Positions 35,761 through 45,377 of a stretch of 64,000 nucleotides of DNA are shown in pieces (within the stretch, counting starts at the first letter, position 1; every line of letters starts with the position of its first letter). Made by a program: the position numbers and the translations under genes. This DNA comes from AP-15 sp963747735. GTDB taxonomy: Bacteria > Pseudomonadota > Alphaproteobacteria > ATCC43930 > CGMCC-115725. Location: assembly GCA_963747735.1 (NCBI GenBank), contig CAVVGE010000001.1:790118-854117 (forward strand). The letters are read 5' to 3'. The notes under the pieces are model-generated. The model was not told the DNA's origin, ran no database searches, and saw only the letters and a list, made by a program, of their open reading frames with translations.

Positions 35761-36748
35761 GGCTCGGCAGCAAGACGGCGCGGCCGGTGATGCAGCGGTC
35801 GCGCACTGCGGTCAGCGCCTGCGCCGCATGCCCCAATGGGAAGATTGCGGCGGGCGCCGGAGTCACCTTTCCTCGTTGATAAAAATCGAAAATCTCGGCA
35901 TAGGCTGCGGCCACTTGCCACGGGCGGCGTTTGCGATAGTCGCTGACCTGCAAACCGCTGATTTCAATGTTTTTGAGCAATAGATAATTGGTCTTGAGCG
36001 TGGCAATGGCACCGGCGGCAAAGCCGATCACCACCAGCCGGCCGCGCCAGGCGAGGGCGCGGATCGCCGCCTCGAACACGGCGCCGCCCAGCGGGTCGAG
36101 AATAACGTCGGCGCCACGCCCTTCGGTCGCGGCATAGACCTGCTCCCGCAGCGCGGCGCGCAAACCTTGCCGCGACAGGTCGATCGTGACGGCGGCACCG
36201 GCGGCGCGCGCCGACGCCGCTCGCTCCGGCCGTGATACCCCGGCCAGCACGGTGGCGCCCATCGCAGAGGCCAATTGCACCGCCGCATGGCCGACACCGC
36301 CGGAGGCGCCGAGCACCAGCACCGTTTCGCCCGCCGCCAGCCGGGCACGCTCGCGCAGCGCAAACCACGCGGTATCGTAGACGAGGCTCAGCGAAGCGGC
36401 CTCGCTGAACGACATTTTTTCCGGCAGGCGGTAGCATTGGCCGGCTTCCACCGCGACCGCTTCGGCATAGCCGCCATGCTCGGCCATCGCCAGCACACGG
36501 TCGCCGACCGCCAGCGTCGTGACGCCCGCGCCGAGCGCTGCCACGGTGCCGACCGGCCCCTTGCCGGGGATGAACGGGCGCGGCGGCAAGAATTGGTAGG
36601 TGCCGGCCACCACCAGCAGATCGACAAAATTCACGGGTGCGGCCCGCACCTCCACCAAGACCTCGCCACGGCCCGGCACCGGTGCGGGAACCTCGGCCAA
36701 GCGCACCCGCTCGGGGGGGCCGAACTCACCGACGACGATCGCGCGCAA
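35744..36748 (-). CDS. NADPH:quinone oxidoreductase-like MDR protein
   Basis: A 334-residue zinc-independent medium-chain dehydrogenase of the quinone-oxidoreductase subgroup. It has APVNFVDLLVVAGTYQF, FIPGKGPVGTVAALGAGV, the NADPH-binding VLVLGASGGVGHAAVQLA and DPLGGAVFEAAIRAL. Catalytic zinc ligands are absent, as expected. It sits three bases downstream of the acyl-CoA ligase gene and is probably co-transcribed. It may reduce an enoyl- or quinone-type intermediate of the same catabolic route. Confidence 0.9.
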   Translation of the reverse strand: MRAIVVGEFGPPERVRLAEVPAPVPGRGEVLVEVRAAPVNFVDLLVVAGTYQFLPPRPFIPGKGPVGTVAALGAGVTTLAVGDRVLAMAEHGGYAEAVAVEAGQCYRLPEKMSFSEAASLSLVYDTAWFALRERARLAAGETVLVLGASGGVGHAAVQLASAMGATVLAGVSRPERAASARAAGAAVTIDLSRQGLRAALREQVYAATEGRGADVILDPLGGAVFEAAIRALAWRGRLVVIGFAAGAIATLKTNYLLLKNIEISGLQVSDYRKRRPWQVAAAYAEIFDFYQRGKVTPAPAAIFPLGHAAQALTAVRDRCITGRAVLLPSHAPAA

Positions 36749-36751
36749 GCG

Positions 36752-38392
36752 TCAGCCCCCCGGAAAGCGCACCGGCACCGGCCGGACGCGCCCTTCGGCC
36801 ACCCATCGCGCCAGCTCGCGCTTGAGGATTTTGCCGGTCGCGGTGAGCGGCAGCTCCGGCAGCTGTAGGATCAATTCGGGCATGTCGTAGCGCGCGAGAC
36901 CCGCCTGATCGAGCTGACCCAGCAGCGCTGCCGGGTCGAGCGCGGTCTCCGGCCGCGTCACGATGGCGAGGCAGACCCGCTCGCCGAGCCGCGGATCCGG
37001 CACCCCAAAGGCCGCCGCCTTGTCGATCCCGGCGCCCTGCACCGCCAGTGTCTCGATGCGGCCGGCATGGATGTTGCGCCCGCCGCGAATGATGACGTCT
37101 TTCTTGCGGCCGGTGACATGCAGATAGCCGGCTTCGTCGAGCCAGCCGAGATCGCCGGTCATGAACCAGCCCTCTCTATTGAAAGCCGCTTCGGTCGCGG
37201 CCTGGTCGTCGAAATAGCCGAGCATCAAGCTGGCGCCGCGACCGCCGATCTCACCGATTTCGCCCGGACCGGCCTCGATATCGGGCTCGCTGTCGCGCCA
37301 GATGCGGAGCTCGTAGCCAGCGCAAGCGCGGCCGCAGGTGCCGGCAATCCGCTCGGGTGGATCGTCCGGCCTCGTATATTGGTGCGAGCAAGTTTCGGTC
37401 ATGCCGTAGCCGGTCTGCGGGGTGACGCCATGGCCGATCAACTCGGCGACCACCGCCGGCGGCGCCGTGGCGCCGGAGATGCGAAAACCGCGCACCGCGC
37501 CGAGCCGTTGCACGCCGCGCTCACGCATCTCGGCGAGAAGATCGATCGCGTGGGTCGGCACGCCGAACAGAAACGCGGCGCCGGTTTCCGCCAGGCGGTC
37601 GAGCAGGCTGGCGCCGCGCGGCAGGTCGTGGACCACCAGCTCGCCACCGCCGGCGAGCGCGGTGACCAGCGCGCCAAGCCCGAGATTGTGGCTGAGCGGG
37701 CTCAGCGTGTAGAGCGTCGTCCGTTCGAGCCGCCAATCGCGCACCATCATCCGCGCCGTGGCGAGCAAAGTGTTGTCGCTGTGCAGGACGCCTTTCGGCG
37801 CCCCGGTCGTGCCGGAAGTAAAGGCCAAATACATGATTTGGTTCGGGTCGTTGCTGACCGATGCCTCGCGGGCGGGCGCGGGGAGGCGGGCGAAGGGCGC
37901 GGCGGCGGCCGGGTCCACCGGCCAGGCGCATCGCAGAAACTCGCGGTCGGAGAGGGCGGCAAAAATGTCGTGGCGGTCGGCGTCGATGCCATAGTGAGGC
38001 TGCGCGACAAGCCCCGCCGCACGCATGCGGTCGACGAGGGCGGCGATATCGGCGACCCGGTGGTCGCGGTGCAATGACGGGCAAAAGACCAAGCCGCTGC
38101 GCGAGCACGCCAGGAGCGCCACCGCGGTTTCGACCCGGCTCGGCAGCCACACCGCCACGCGCTCTCCCGGCCGCACACCCTCTTCCTCGAGATGGGCGGC
38201 CAGCCGGTCGGCAGACTGGACCAATTCGACATAGGTCAGGCGCCGGCTCCGATCGCGCACGGCAAAGGCATCGGGCGTCGCGCGGGCGTGCCGCGCGGCC
38301 AGACGATAGATCGTCTCGTGCCCCCAAAATCCGGCCGCGGTATGCTCGACAACCGTCGTAGCGTTCAGCAGTGTCAACAGGCCCTGATGCAT
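36752..38392 (-). CDS. AMP-dependent acyl-CoA synthetase/ligase
   Basis: A 546-residue ANL-superfamily adenylate-forming ligase that activates a carboxylic acid to its CoA thioester. Motif A3 appears as LAFTSGTTGAPKGVLHSDN, A5 as QTGYGMTE, A7/A8 as FMTGDLGWLDEAGYLHVTGR and KDVIIRGGRNI. The catalytic A10 Lys is in PLTATGKILKREL. It most resembles cyclohexanecarboxylate or medium-chain acyl ligases, but the substrate cannot be fixed. It is followed by the quinone-oxidoreductase-like gene after three bases. Confidence 0.92.
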   Translation of the reverse strand: MHQGLLTLLNATTVVEHTAAGFWGHETIYRLAARHARATPDAFAVRDRSRRLTYVELVQSADRLAAHLEEEGVRPGERVAVWLPSRVETAVALLACSRSGLVFCPSLHRDHRVADIAALVDRMRAAGLVAQPHYGIDADRHDIFAALSDREFLRCAWPVDPAAAAPFARLPAPAREASVSNDPNQIMYLAFTSGTTGAPKGVLHSDNTLLATARMMVRDWRLERTTLYTLSPLSHNLGLGALVTALAGGGELVVHDLPRGASLLDRLAETGAAFLFGVPTHAIDLLAEMRERGVQRLGAVRGFRISGATAPPAVVAELIGHGVTPQTGYGMTETCSHQYTRPDDPPERIAGTCGRACAGYELRIWRDSEPDIEAGPGEIGEIGGRGASLMLGYFDDQAATEAAFNREGWFMTGDLGWLDEAGYLHVTGRKKDVIIRGGRNIHAGRIETLAVQGAGIDKAAAFGVPDPRLGERVCLAIVTRPETALDPAALLGQLDQAGLARYDMPELILQLPELPLTATGKILKRELARWVAEGRVRPVPVRFPGG

Positions 38393-38482
38393 GCGGCTGC
38401 CCGCCTCAGCCCGGCATGTCCGGCCGGATCGGCAGACGGCCGATCAACGAGCGTAGAGCCGAGGGAAAGCCATGCCCGCGCA

Positions 38483-40819
38483 TCATGACGTGCTCCCACC
38501 CTTAGGGGCGCGGAGCAGCGCCATGATCCGCTGCGGCGTTATCGGCAGCTGCGTTACCGCGCCCTTGATACCGAGCGCGTCGTCGATCGCCGCCGCGATC
38601 GCGGCGCCGGCCCCGGTAATGCCGCCTTCGCCGACGCTTTTGATGCCGAGCGGGTGGCGCGGGCTCGGCGCATCCTCGGTCAGCAAGATTTCGACCGGCG
38701 GCATATCCGACGCCCGCGGCAGCGCGTAATCGGCAAAACTGGCAGCGAGCGGCTCGCCGTGCTCGTCGTAGCGGAACTCCTCGAGCAAGGCGCCGCCCAG
38801 CCCCTGGGCGAAACCGCCGGCCAGCTGGCCCTCGACCATCATCGGATTGATCGCCCGGCCGATGTCATAGGCGAGCAAGACCCGCTCGGCCGCCGCCGCT
38901 CCGGTGTCGCGATCGATGCGGATAACCGCAATCTGCACCCCATAGGGATAGGTCATGTGCTCGGCCCGGTACCAGCCTTCGGCGCCGAGCCCCGGCTCGC
39001 GGTCGCCGAGGAGCGGCGAATCCGGCGCCAAATGACGAGCGATGTCGCCGAGGGCGATCGAAGGCCCGTGCGGCCGGCTGCGGCGCACCACCGTGCCGTC
39101 GCGGATGTCGAGCTCCGCCGCATCGGCCTGGAGCAGCGCTGCCGCCATCTCCAGCGCCTTTGCGCGCAATTTCACCGCCGCTATATGGGTGGCGCCGCCG
39201 GTCATCACCGAAGCGCGCGAAGCATGGGCGCCGATGCCGTAGGGGATGCGGTCGGTCTGGCCGCGCACCACCCGCACCCGGCGGTAATCGACGCCGAGCG
39301 CTGCGGCGCAGATCTGCGCCATGGCGGTCTGAAACCCTTGCCCGACCGACGAGCCGCCGGTCACCAGCTCGACGGCGCCGGTAGGGTCGATATGCACCCG
39401 GACCCCGTCCATCGGCCCGAGCCCGCCCTTTTCGACAAAGACCGCAATCCCGGCCCCAACCAATTCGCCGGCCGTGCGGCGAATATGGAGCCCGGCTTGC
39501 AGCGCCACCCAATCGATTTTTGCCAGAGCCTTGTCGAGCAGCGAGGAATAGTCGCCGGAATCGTAGACGATCTCCTCGCCGAGCGCCGTCAGCGGCCGGT
39601 GGAACGGCATCTCGGCGGCGCCGATAAGATTGCGCCGGCGCACCGTGACGCGGTCGAGGCCGAGCCGGTCGGCGACGGCGTCGATCAGGCGCTCACGCAC
39701 AAAGCTGCCCTCGAACCGGCCGGGCGCCCGATAAGTCGCCGCCGGTGTCTTGTTGGTCAGGCGGAAACGGCCGATCGCGCGATAGGCGGGAATGCGATAG
39801 GGGCCGGGCAGCATGCTGATGGTCAATTCGAGGACGCGGGCGCCATGGGTGCGCACATAGGCGCCCTGGTCGAGCGAGAACTCGTCTTCGAGAGCCAAGA
39901 CCCGGCCGTCGGCATCGACCGCGGCGCGCACATGATGCTGCTGCTGGCGCGAATGGTTCGAAGCCATCAAATGCTCGCGCCGGTCCTCGATCCATTTGAC
40001 CGGCCGGCCGAGCCGCAAGGCCGCGAGGCAAACCAGGAAATCCTCGGGATAGAGCTCGCCGCGCGCGCCGAACCCGCCGCCGGTGTTTCCTTCGCGCAAC
40101 ACCACCCCGGCGAGGTTGCGGCCGAACATGCGGGCGAGCGCGTCGCGGTTGCGGTGCGGCACCTTGGCGGCGCCATGGAGCTCCAGCACGTCCTGCGAGG
40201 CGTCGTAGCAGGCGAGGGCACCGCGGGTTTCGAGCGGCACCGCGCCATGCCGGCCGATCGCCAGATCGAGCGCGATGACGGCATGTGCGGTTGCGAACGC
40301 CGCATCGACCTCGCCGTAGGCGGCGCGCAGCACCGTCGCCTCGGTCGACAGCCCCGGCGCGAAATTGCCGGGTGGGGCCTCGGCGTCGAGCAGCGGCAAG
40401 AGCTCCTCGGCCTCGATCGACACCAGCGCGGCAGCGTCCTCGGCGAGCTCCGGCTTGGTTGCGAACACGGCCGCCACCGGCTCGCCGACATAGCGCATCC
40501 GGTCGCGCGCCAGGATCGGCTGTCGATAGGGGCGCAGCCCCTCGCCCGCCGGATCGCGAAAATCGATCGGCGGCAGGTCGGCCGTGTCGGCGCCGGTCCA
40601 CACCGCGGCAACTCCCGGCGCCGAAGCTGCTGCGGCGGTGCCGACACCGCGCAGCACCGCATGCGCGTAGGGCGAGCGCACGATGCGCATATGCAGCTGG
40701 TGAGGAAAATCGATGTCGCCGACAAACCGGCCGCGCCCGCATAAGAGCGGCGGATCTTCGAGCCGCGCCACCGAGCGGCCGACGAGCGGCCCGATCGAGG
40801 GGTCCAGATCCAGCTTCAG
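38483..40819 (-). CDS. molybdenum hydroxylase large subunit (CoxL/xanthine dehydrogenase family)
   Basis: The molybdopterin-binding catalytic subunit of a xanthine-dehydrogenase/aldehyde-oxidase/CoxL-type hydroxylase. The family start (VGRSVARLEDPPLLCGRGRF), Moco-binding GNTGGGFGARGELYPED, TYRAPGRFEGSFVRERL and the C-terminal region with the catalytic Glu (KSVGEGGITGAGAAIAAAID) are present. It lacks the CO-dehydrogenase AYXCSFR active-site loop, so it is not a form I CODH. The FAD and 2Fe-2S subunits are missing nearby. Start: CTG 40819 lies seven bases after GGGAGG and exactly where the family begins. Open frame continues to GTG 40924 and GTG 40984 without homology. Confidence 0.88.
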   Translation of the reverse strand: MKLDLDPSIGPLVGRSVARLEDPPLLCGRGRFVGDIDFPHQLHMRIVRSPYAHAVLRGVGTAAAASAPGVAAVWTGADTADLPPIDFRDPAGEGLRPYRQPILARDRMRYVGEPVAAVFATKPELAEDAAALVSIEAEELLPLLDAEAPPGNFAPGLSTEATVLRAAYGEVDAAFATAHAVIALDLAIGRHGAVPLETRGALACYDASQDVLELHGAAKVPHRNRDALARMFGRNLAGVVLREGNTGGGFGARGELYPEDFLVCLAALRLGRPVKWIEDRREHLMASNHSRQQQHHVRAAVDADGRVLALEDEFSLDQGAYVRTHGARVLELTISMLPGPYRIPAYRAIGRFRLTNKTPAATYRAPGRFEGSFVRERLIDAVADRLGLDRVTVRRRNLIGAAEMPFHRPLTALGEEIVYDSGDYSSLLDKALAKIDWVALQAGLHIRRTAGELVGAGIAVFVEKGGLGPMDGVRVHIDPTGAVELVTGGSSVGQGFQTAMAQICAAALGVDYRRVRVVRGQTDRIPYGIGAHASRASVMTGGATHIAAVKLRAKALEMAAALLQADAAELDIRDGTVVRRSRPHGPSIALGDIARHLAPDSPLLGDREPGLGAEGWYRAEHMTYPYGVQIAVIRIDRDTGAAAAERVLLAYDIGRAINPMMVEGQLAGGFAQGLGGALLEEFRYDEHGEPLAASFADYALPRASDMPPVEILLTEDAPSPRHPLGIKSVGEGGITGAGAAIAAAIDDALGIKGAVTQLPITPQRIMALLRAPKGGSTS

Positions 40820-41013
40820 CGGCTTGCCTCCCGGAGCTCGGCCATACCTTGGGTGTCGAAGATACCCTGGAAAACCGGCGCTGCAACACCGAGCGGCAAG
40901 CCCGCCTGCGTGGTGAAGGCGCACCGATGGAGATGACCGGCGAGAGATGATAGTCTCGGCAATGTTTTGTGGCGGACCGGTCACCTGGATTGTTGCCGCC
41001 GCGAGGGGGCAGC

Positions 41014-41493
41014 ATGAATATCAAAACCGCGGCGCCGCTGTTGGCGGCGCTGGCATTCGCCGGCGCGCAGCCGGCGAGCGCTCAGGGGATTTCCGGCAAG
41101 TATGCGATCATTCTGCAAACCGCCTGCCAGGCCATAGTATCCGGCGCCGCGATTCTCAAGCCGGGCAGCGTCAGCAGCTCGGTCGGCCTCGCCGATTTCA
41201 CGCCGGACGCCAAAAACCACTACAAAGGAATCGTAGATATCGATGAGACAGTGGTCGGCGGTCCGCCGATCGCTGCCAATGCCGGAAGCATCCGGGAAAA
41301 CCCGCTGCACTCGACCGTTGCTTATTCGAACACGGCGACGACGCTGACCATCAACGGCACACGCTATAATGCGATTTACACGAAGGTGCAAAATGGCACC
41401 GCCGAACGGGTGTTCTTTAACGGGACCGCCGCCGAGGGCAAGTTTCCGAATACATGCGCGGTATCTGGGACGCTGCGGGCCGTGACCAGCTGA
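41014..41493 (+). CDS. secreted protein of unknown function
   Basis: A 159-residue protein with a typical Sec signal peptide (MNIKTAAPLLAALAFAGAQPASA). The mature part is Thr/Asn-rich with two Cys (QTACQAI and PNTCAV), probably a disulphide-linked beta-rich fold. Start at ATG 41014. No family is recognised. It overlaps nothing and is followed 23 bases later by the RidA-repeat gene. Confidence 0.7.
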   Translation: MNIKTAAPLLAALAFAGAQPASAQGISGKYAIILQTACQAIVSGAAILKPGSVSSSVGLADFTPDAKNHYKGIVDIDETVVGGPPIAANAGSIRENPLHSTVAYSNTATTLTINGTRYNAIYTKVQNGTAERVFFNGTAAEGKFPNTCAVSGTLRAVTS

Positions 41494-41516
41494 GGCGACA
41501 AGCGGGAGAAGCCACT

Positions 41517-42794
41517 ATGCCGGGGCTCGAGGTCAAATCGGTAGACAAGCTGCTGGGAACGCCGGTCGCCTATGCCTATGCGGTCAAGGCGGGGCCATGG
41601 ATTTTCTTGACCGGGCACGAGGCCCTCGATTTCGACAGCGGTGTGCCGGAGGAGGTGGCCGGCCCCGCGGGCTTCCCGCTTTACGGCCGGTCGCGCAGCC
41701 GGCGCGAGGCAGATTTTATTCTGCGGCGGATGCGAGGCATCCTGCGGGAAATGGGGGCCGACCTCACGAACGCGGTGCGCCTCGACCAGTACTACCCGAC
41801 CCCAAAGGCGGTCCATCCCTATCATCTGGCGCGACACGCCGAATTTGGCGACTACATTCCGCCGAGCACCTCGGTGGTCATGGAGCGCTGCTTTGGCGCC
41901 GACACGACAATATCGACCTCGTTGATCGCCGCGGCACCGGGGCCGGGATACGAGATCCGCAAGATTTATCCGCCGGGGGTTGCCTCGTCGCCGAGCTCGG
42001 GCTTTGTCCCTGCCGTCGTCTGCAACGAGTTTGTCTTTGTCGCGGGGCAGATGGCCCACAATAGCGGGCATGGGCTCGATCCGCGGGCGCAAATTCTCGA
42101 GCACTCGGCCTGGGCTGAAAGCGCGATACGCAAGCAGACCGAATTTCTGATCACGCACAAGCTCGAACCAGCGCTCGCGGCGGCGGGCTCGTCGCTCGCA
42201 CAATCGCTCAAGGCGCAAATTTACCTGGCCAATCTCGAAGACTTTCCCGATTGCCTCGACGTCTGGACCCGGCACTTTGCCGGCATTCCCTGTGCCGTGA
42301 CCGTGGTGCCGACCAAATCTTTTGCCACTGCCGGCGGGATTATCGAAATCAATCTGCTGGCGTTGACCAATACCGCGGCGCGCAAAAAGGAAGTGATCGA
42401 GACCGATGTTCCCGGCATGGCCACCTATGGGCCGGCGATCAAGGCCGGTGAATTTTTGCTGCCATCGGGGCTGATGGCGATCGACCGCAGCGGGCAGGTG
42501 GCCGGCAGGCTCTTGTCGGCGGGGTTTGCCGGGTTGTCGCATGCCGGCTGCACCCAAGCCGCTGTGGTCTACGACTATGCCGAAGCGTTGTGCCGGGCGG
42601 CCGGCGCGTCGATGGCGAACCTGCTGCGCGCCCAATATTTCGTCTCCGACGTGACGGCGTTCGCCGGCGTTGCCATGGAGTGGGCGGCGCGGTTTGGCGC
42701 ACGGCCGCATCCGTTCCTATGTGTCGAGACGCCGGCGATGCCGGCGGCGGGCATGGCGCTGATCGCCGATTTCTGGATTTCCACATCGGCGTAG
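41517..42794 (+). CDS. tandem RidA-like (YjgF/UK114) protein
   Basis: A 425-residue protein built from two RidA-family domains, residues ~1-150 and ~170-425; the second half may hold a further degenerate copy. The first includes WIFLTGHEALDF and MGADLTNAVRLDQYYP, the second VCNEFVFVAGQMAHN and LAQSLKAQIYLANLEDFP. Single-domain RidA deaminates reactive enamines; fused forms are mostly uncharacterised. Start at ATG 41517 behind GGGAG. The canonical catalytic Arg environment is not clearly kept in both halves, so function is uncertain. Confidence 0.75.
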   Translation: MPGLEVKSVDKLLGTPVAYAYAVKAGPWIFLTGHEALDFDSGVPEEVAGPAGFPLYGRSRSRREADFILRRMRGILREMGADLTNAVRLDQYYPTPKAVHPYHLARHAEFGDYIPPSTSVVMERCFGADTTISTSLIAAAPGPGYEIRKIYPPGVASSPSSGFVPAVVCNEFVFVAGQMAHNSGHGLDPRAQILEHSAWAESAIRKQTEFLITHKLEPALAAAGSSLAQSLKAQIYLANLEDFPDCLDVWTRHFAGIPCAVTVVPTKSFATAGGIIEINLLALTNTAARKKEVIETDVPGMATYGPAIKAGEFLLPSGLMAIDRSGQVAGRLLSAGFAGLSHAGCTQAAVVYDYAEALCRAAGASMANLLRAQYFVSDVTAFAGVAMEWAARFGARPHPFLCVETPAMPAAGMALIADFWISTSA

Positions 42795-42878
42795 GCGCCA
42801 TCCGTCGCGGCGCGGATAACGCGGGCCTCGCCGCTCCTTGACGCGGCGGGCGCCGACGATCCTTGTGCGGGTCGGCTC

Positions 42879-42920
42879 AAAAAACGAACACTCCCGGCCG
42901 GGAGGGCGTGGGAGTGTCGG
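42879..42920 (-). terminator. Rho-independent terminator of the rRNA operon
   Basis: Read on the minus strand, ACACTCCC (complement of 42910-42917) pairs with GGGAGTGT (complement of 42888-42895). The loop contains a second G/C hairpin, and a run of six T follows (42884-42879). It lies seven bases beyond the tRNAfMet gene, which is the last gene of the operon. Confidence 0.85.
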
Positions 42921-42926
42921 TTTGGG

Positions 42927-43003
<77 letters not shown>

Positions 43004-43030
43004 GGGGTGTGGTGGTGGGGGGTGATGCGG

Positions 43031-43148
43031 GCCTGGCGGCGACCTGCTCTTCCGCCGCTTGAGCGGCAGTACCATCGGCGCAGAGGGTTTTCACGGCCGA
43101 GTTCGGGATGGGATCGGGTGCTGGGCCCCTCGCTGTGGCCACCAGGCC
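43031..43148 (-). rRNA. rrf: 5S ribosomal RNA
   Basis: About 118 bases with the conserved CCGATCCCATCCCGAACTCG core and complementary ends (GGCCTGG at the 5' end, CCAGGCC at the 3' end). Ends are approximate to a few bases. Confidence 0.92.
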
Positions 43149-43578
43149 GGCATCACCCCCCCGATTGGCGCGCTTGGTTTGCTGGGCTCGGGTGGGGGGA
43201 GAGCTTGTGATGCGGGAGAAGTGTCGGGTGGCGCTGGCCGCTGCACGCGGCGCGGGATGGTTTTGGGATCGGGCGCATTCGAGCGATTAGTACCGGTCGG
43301 CTCGAACGGATTGCTCCGCTTCCACTTCCGGCCTATCGACGTGGTGGTCTTCCACGGCTCTCGACGAGACCTGGTTTTGAGGGGGGCTTCCCGCTTAGAT
43401 GCGTTCAGCGGTTATCCCGTCCGCACTTAGCTACCCGGCGTTGCGGCGGGCGCCACAACCGGTCCACCAGAGGTGCGTCCCTCCCGGTCCTCTCGTACTG
43501 GGGAGAGCGCCTCGCAAGTCTCGAACACCCACGGCAGATAGGGACCGAACTGTCTCACGACGTTCTAAACCCAGCTCA

Positions 43579-43622
<44 letters not shown>

Positions 43623-43623
43623 C

Positions 43624-43663
<40 letters not shown>

Positions 43664-43692
43664 GACGCCGTCGATATGGACTCTTGGGCGTC

Positions 43693-43740
<48 letters not shown>

Positions 43741-43889
43741 GTCCACGTGGGACCACCGGATCACTATGGCCGACTTTCGTCTCTGCTCGAGCTGTCGCTC
43801 TCGCAGTCAGGCGGGCTTGTGCCATTGCACTCGCGGGGCTGATTTCCGACCAGCCTGAGCCCACCATCGCGCGCCTCCGTTACTCTTTG

Positions 43890-43920
<31 letters not shown>

Positions 43921-44176
43921 ATGCAGGGTCCCGGACCCGGGTTCACGGGCCGCGGTTAGAGGCCAGAGATCGCAAGAGCGGTATTTCAAGGTTGCCTCCA
44001 CCCCAACTGGCGCCAGGGCTTCCAAGGCTCCCGCCTATCCTACACATGCCATCCCTAACACCACTGCAAAGCTGTAGTAAAGGTGCACGGGGTCTTTCCG
44101 TCTGACCGCGGGTACTCCGCATCTTCACGGAGAATTCAATTTCGCTGAGCCGGTGTTGGAGACAGCGGGGAAGTCG

Positions 44177-44273
<97 letters not shown>

Positions 44274-44847
44274 GAGCTTGCACCCCTCCTCTTAACCTTC
44301 CGGCACCGGGCAGGCGTCAGACCCTATACGTCGTCTGGATGACTTCGCAGAGCCCTGTGTTTTTAGTAAACAGTCGCCACCCCCAACTCTGTGCCCCCCC
44401 TCCCGGGTTGCCCCGGAAGAGGGCCCCCTTCTTCCGAAGTTACGGGGGCAATTTGCCGAGTTCCTTCAACACCGTTCTCTCAAGCGCCTTGGTATGCTCT
44501 ACCGGTCCACCAGTGTCGGTTTCGGGTACGGTCTATATGCCGGCGCTGTTTCCCGGACGCCGTGAGCCGCCCTGTCAATCCAGTAAGACAGAACAACCTT
44601 CGAGCGTCGTCGCGCTCCGGCAGGCGGAGGAATGTTAACCCCCTTCCCATCGGCTACGGCTGTCGCCCTCGCCTTAGGGGCCCGGCTAACCCTGCGCGGA
44701 TTAACCTTGCGCAGGAACCCTTGGACTTTCGGCGCGAGGGTTTCTCACCCTCGTTTACGCTACTCATGTCAGCATTCGCACTTCCGATGCCTCCACGGCC
44801 GCTCGCGCGCGCCGCTTCACCGGCCTACGGAACGCTCCGCTACCACT

Positions 44848-45281
44848 CCAGAAGACAGATGTCAGAAGTCAGATGTCAGAACTGCTGCGATGCAGGGCGG
44901 AGAGCATCCGGGCAATCTCCCGATATTCGCCCCGCCAGCGCTCGGCCACCTCGCTGTCGAGGTAGCCGAGATCACGACAGTAAAGCATCCATACTTGCAT
45001 CTCATCGGCAGAACCGATCGCCATGACCACAAACCGGCGGAACTCCGGCTTGGACAGGCGCTGGCGGCCAAAACCCTCCGCCAGGTTGGCGCAGATCGAT
45101 TTCGACGCCCGCCGGATCTGGTCCGCCAGCGCCCATTGCTCGATCCGCGGAAAGTCGAGGCTCGCCCGATGCACCTCCAGCGACAGCCGATAGGCCCGCT
45201 GGAAAACCTCGAGATCCTCACCCCGATCGATCCACCCACTCATCACTTCTGCCCTTCTGACTTCTGAGTTCTGTCTTCTGG
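44848..45281 (-). other. 23S intervening sequence at helix 45
   Basis: The flanking rRNA (read on the plus strand CGGAACGCTCCGCTACC on one side, GCAGCTTCGGTAGATGG on the other) corresponds to the two strands of helix 45. The insert is bounded by a long near-perfect inverted repeat: 44848-44881 pairs with about 45247-45281, with two or three mismatches. It contains a complete gene for a four-helix-bundle protein, also on the minus strand. Confidence 0.88.
44869..45246 (-). CDS. 23S rRNA-intervening sequence protein (four-helix bundle)
   Basis: A 125-residue protein of the TIGR02436/S23 four-helix-bundle family. Members are encoded in 23S intervening sequences of Leptospira, Coxiella and others. 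Recognisable segments are DLEVFQRAYRLSLEVHRAS, QIRRASKSICANLAEGFGR and FRRFVVMAIGSADEMQVWM. MM start at 45246; the second Met gives an equally good start. The reading frame is intact and its 3' end runs into the stem of the insertion. The role of these proteins is unknown; persistence in the rRNA is the only hint. Confidence 0.9.
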   Translation of the reverse strand: MMSGWIDRGEDLEVFQRAYRLSLEVHRASLDFPRIEQWALADQIRRASKSICANLAEGFGRQRLSKPEFRRFVVMAIGSADEMQVWMLYCRDLGYLDSEVAERWRGEYREIARMLSALHRSSSDI

Positions 45282-45344
45282 AATCCGCAGCTTCGGTAGA
45301 TGGCTTGAGCCCCGTTACATTTTCGGCGCCGGACAGCTTATATA

Positions 45345-45377
<33 letters not shown>

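Noticed and set aside
38483..40819. Form I carbon monoxide dehydrogenase CoxL
   Set aside because: The AYXCSFR loop is absent and no CoxM/CoxS genes are adjacent, so only the broader molybdenum hydroxylase family is claimed.
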